A program made the position numbers and the translations under genes. From the NCBI GenBank assembly GCA_017626625.1, contig JAGAIK010000044.1, positions 1-7,723 of the forward strand: a stretch of DNA of 7,723 nt. Reading direction: 5' to 3'. Every line of letters starts with the position of its first letter. Position 1 is the first letter of the stretch. The stretch is from Roseburia sp. GTDB lineage: Bacteria > Bacillota > Clostridia > Lachnospirales > Lachnospiraceae. The notes beneath the pieces are model-generated. The model did no database searches and was not told the DNA's origin. It worked only from the letters and a program-made list of their open reading frames with translations. Below, one piece after another: positions 5,742 through 7,723 of the stretch.

Positions 5742-7640
5742 TAAATTGATATTGTATATTCGTTTCATTTCATTAGTAATAACAGTGGCATAGTCGGGGC
5801 TTTCTGTTAATAAATAGCAGTACCGTGCATACATGCCGTATTGATAGGCAGCTTTAGATTGTTGACATTCTTCTGCTAAGCATTGGCAATAATGGCTGTA
5901 TATCTGTGCGGCAAAGTATAGAGAGCAGTTTACAGTTGGTTTAAAAAATGTATTTAGTTCAATCGCCTCTGCGTAACGTTTCTCTGCATATAAAAAGCGT
6001 ATTAAAATACCTAAGGTAACAGGAAAAATTCGCTTTTTTTCTAAAATATCAGTTGGAATATAGTCGAAATATTCAAATATTTTGTAGAAGTACCGAATCG
6101 CTTTAGCAAGGGAATCGCTTTGCCTGGTGGCGGAGCAGAAGGAATTTAGGATGGATGCTTCAATCCATGATAAACGGTATTCTCTGATACAGTTGATATC
6201 CAGATTCGGTAATGTAAGAGATAGAGTTTCGAAAAGCTTTTTCGTTTTTGTAACAGGATTCGCTTCGAAAAATATGTTGTGTATCATTAACTGTTGCAGA
6301 TACAAAACATCCTTTTCTGAAATAAGTTGCTGCATTTCATCCATATATTTTTGTGCAGTTTCAATATCTTTTAAAGTAAGTTTGTTGAGTCTGGTATGCA
6401 GTTCTGTTAATCTGGTCTCTCTTTCATTTCCGTAAAACGTAAAAACTAAATCTGATATGCCTAAACGCTGAAGCAAAGTTTGTGCTAAAATAATATCCGG
6501 CTGTAAAGTTCCGTTTTCGATTTTAGAAAGTTTTGATTTGCTGCAAAGCCCCTGGCAAAGAGTTGCTTGTGAAATATTTTGTTCCGTGCGCAATTCACGG
6601 ATTAAAGCCCCTAAGGTCAGAACATTAGGGGAAAGCAAGTCATAGGTACCATCGCCCATAGCGGAGGTATCTATGGCTTTTTTATGTGGAAAAGCAACTA
6701 AGGGAATTGTTTCGAAGTGAATGGCAGCCTCCTGAAGCGGCAGAGAAAGCTTCGAGTTTACATAATTCAAACATACAGTAGCATAACAGCTTCTAATGGA
6801 ATGGGCAGAGAAAAAAGCAGTTTTTATATAAGTGAAAGCAGTTTCACTGTCTCCGTTGAAATAGTATCCGAGACCGGTTAAAAAAGTCAACTCTAATAAA
6901 GGTGTATCGTCAAAATTTTTGACCATAAGATGACGATAAGTGTCTGCTATTTTCACAGCCTGTCTATAATCAGCAATTTTAATAAGATACTTTGTATAAA
7001 CAATGGCATTTTCCGCTAAAAGTCTGTCTTTTTCTAAAAAGGAAACTGCATTATTGCTAAGATAAGCAGAAATTTGGGTGCAGATTTCCAGACACATCTG
7101 TGTATTCTCTAAATAGAAAGAAGCATGTGCCAACAAAATACAGAGTTCTATTTCAGGTAAGGAGAGCAGAAGGTTTCGAAAATCAAAACTGTTAAATCCG
7201 GGTCTGGAAATGTGCAGTGCAGAAAGTGCCGTATCAAAAATCTGCTGGGGGTCACCGCAGCCGGAACGCAGTTGAAGTCTGCCATGCAAAAGCAGCCATT
7301 CCTGGTAGTAGTAACGATTGTCTGCCCAGTGCATTTGTTCAATTTTTTCTAACTCATCATAGGCTTCCTGCAGCAGCCAGGTATCTAAGTAGAAACGAGC
7401 CCTCTTTAGAGTATAAAAGCAATCGAAGTCTGTCCGGCTGGCAAATTCAGGATAGGCTTCGCTATTGGCGCCGGCATGAGCCATAAGAGCCTGAAAGGTG
7501 GAAGGGCTGACACCGGCAGTATTGTTTTCAATACGTGAAAGAGAAATTACAGAGCAGATACCTTCGGATAACTGTTCCTGTGTTAAACCGGCTTTTTGCC
7601 GGGCTTCCCGAATAATGATTCCTGCATTTTGCACACTCAT
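5736..7640 (-). CDS. Tandem-duplicated XRE/HTH–helical-repeat regulator, RRNPP (PlcR/Rgg)-like
   Basis: This is a cytoplasmic DNA-binding regulator of 634 residues, about twice the usual PlcR/Rgg length (about 285). HTH 1 is at residues 7-57 (IIIREARQKAGLTQEQLSEG, then LSRIENN). HTH 2 is at 342-395 (ALIRELRTEQNISQATLCQG, then LSKIENG). The two align without gaps at an offset of 337 residues, sharing Ile10, Arg11, Glu12, Arg14, Gln21, Leu24, Gly27, Cys29, Ser30, Leu34, Ser35, Ile37, Glu38 and Asn39. Each is followed by about 240-280 residues of helices with TPR-like character (for example ARFYLDTWLLQEAYDELEKI, and FLYAEKRYAEAIELNTFF). The GICS / GLCS + LSxIE pattern is typical of PlcR/Rgg-like HTHs. 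ATG 7640 has CGGAGG with GGAGG 9 nt upstream; the open frame extends to 7700, but those residues lie over the promoter. The gene looks more A+T-rich than the biosynthetic genes. Its ligand and targets are unknown; the adjacent peptide is the obvious candidate. Confidence 0.85.
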   Translation of the reverse strand: MSVQNAGIIIREARQKAGLTQEQLSEGICSVISLSRIENNTAGVSPSTFQALMAHAGANSEAYPEFASRTDFDCFYTLKRARFYLDTWLLQEAYDELEKIEQMHWADNRYYYQEWLLLHGRLQLRSGCGDPQQIFDTALSALHISRPGFNSFDFRNLLLSLPEIELCILLAHASFYLENTQMCLEICTQISAYLSNNAVSFLEKDRLLAENAIVYTKYLIKIADYRQAVKIADTYRHLMVKNFDDTPLLELTFLTGLGYYFNGDSETAFTYIKTAFFSAHSIRSCYATVCLNYVNSKLSLPLQEAAIHFETIPLVAFPHKKAIDTSAMGDGTYDLLSPNVLTLGALIRELRTEQNISQATLCQGLCSKSKLSKIENGTLQPDIILAQTLLQRLGISDLVFTFYGNERETRLTELHTRLNKLTLKDIETAQKYMDEMQQLISEKDVLYLQQLMIHNIFFEANPVTKTKKLFETLSLTLPNLDINCIREYRLSWIEASILNSFCSATRQSDSLAKAIRYFYKIFEYFDYIPTDILEKKRIFPVTLGILIRFLYAEKRYAEAIELNTFFKPTVNCSLYFAAQIYSHYCQCLAEECQQSKAAYQYGMYARYCYLLTESPDYATVITNEMKRIYNINLL

Positions 7641-7649
7641 AAGTAATGA

Positions 7650-7654
7650 CCTCC
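7650..7654 (-). promoter_or_regulatory. Ribosome binding site selecting ATG 7640
   Basis: On the minus strand GGAGG lies 9 nt before the ATG at 7640. This rules out the longer open frame from 7700, whose first codon overlaps the -35 box. Confidence 0.8.
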
Positions 7655-7671
7655 GAAACGAAACTGAAATT

Positions 7672-7700
7672 ATTATAAATGAGTTTGTAGTAAAATGCAA
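7672..7700 (-). promoter_or_regulatory. Sigma-A promoter of the XRE–TPR regulator
   Basis: On the minus strand, -35 TTGCAT (7700-7695) and a perfect -10 TATAAT (7677-7672) are separated by 17 bp. Transcription would start near 7665, leaving a leader of about 25 nt with the ribosome site inside it. Confidence 0.75.
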
Positions 7701-7702
7701 TG

Positions 7703-7714
7703 CTACGTGCGTAG
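7703..7714. repeat. Palindrome just upstream of the regulator's -35, candidate operator
   Basis: CTACG-TG-CGTAG is a perfect 5-bp inverted repeat three bases upstream of the -35 box. It is followed at the window edge by the palindrome TGTATACA (7716-7723). The position suits an activator or autoregulatory site. It is short and may be cut by the window end. Confidence 0.4.
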
Positions 7715-7723
7715 ATGTATACA

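Noticed and set aside
6127..6435. Plus-strand open frame of 102 codons inside the regulator gene
   Set aside because: It is antisense to the second TPR region; its Ser/Phe/Cys-rich product looks like a reverse-strand shadow.
3040..7683. Repeated TAAATGAG near 3040, 5525 and 7676 as a shared regulatory word
   Set aside because: It is A+T-rich, occurs in unrelated contexts including a gene end, and is explained by base composition.

Overview
The window looks like chromosomal DNA from an anaerobic Firmicute, most likely a Lachnospiraceae member (Blautia / Ruminococcus-like). This rests on the gene families, the AGGAGG-type ribosome sites, moderate A+T content and sigma-A-like promoter boxes; the genus cannot be fixed from the sequence. 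I see no tRNA, rRNA, CRISPR array, transposase or phage gene. No stretch over 300 bases lacks a gene.

Bases 1-3020, + strand: an amino-acid biosynthesis block. It starts inside an ACT-domain regulator (PheB-like), followed by homoserine dehydrogenase (hom) and an ApgM-type alkaline-phosphatase-superfamily enzyme. Next to hom, the last gene is better read as the proposed non-orthologous homoserine kinase than as a glycolytic mutase. Together the two enzymes would take aspartate semialdehyde to homoserine and then to O-phosphohomoserine. A strong hairpin (3068-3107) closes this block and the convergent gene.

Bases 3130-5473: a minus-strand MerR regulator with a TipAS-type ligand domain, read from a promoter with the 19-bp spacer diagnostic of MerR control. 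Divergent to it is a YtaF-type membrane protein. It is followed by a GNAT acetyltransferase that carries an unusual C-terminal transmembrane anchor.

Bases 5474-7723: the most interesting part. A 48-codon ORF (5595-5741, +) encodes a basic N-terminus, a hydrophobic export segment and a short polar tail. It has a good ribosome site and an upstream region holding two perfect inverted repeats. It ends tail to tail, sharing the palindrome TTATAA, with a 634-residue minus-strand regulator. That regulator is built as [XRE HTH + helical repeats] twice over, and each HTH resembles those of PlcR/Rgg-type peptide receptors. I propose a candidate RRNPP-like peptide/receptor pair with a tandemly duplicated receptor. 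The pairing is inference from architecture and position.
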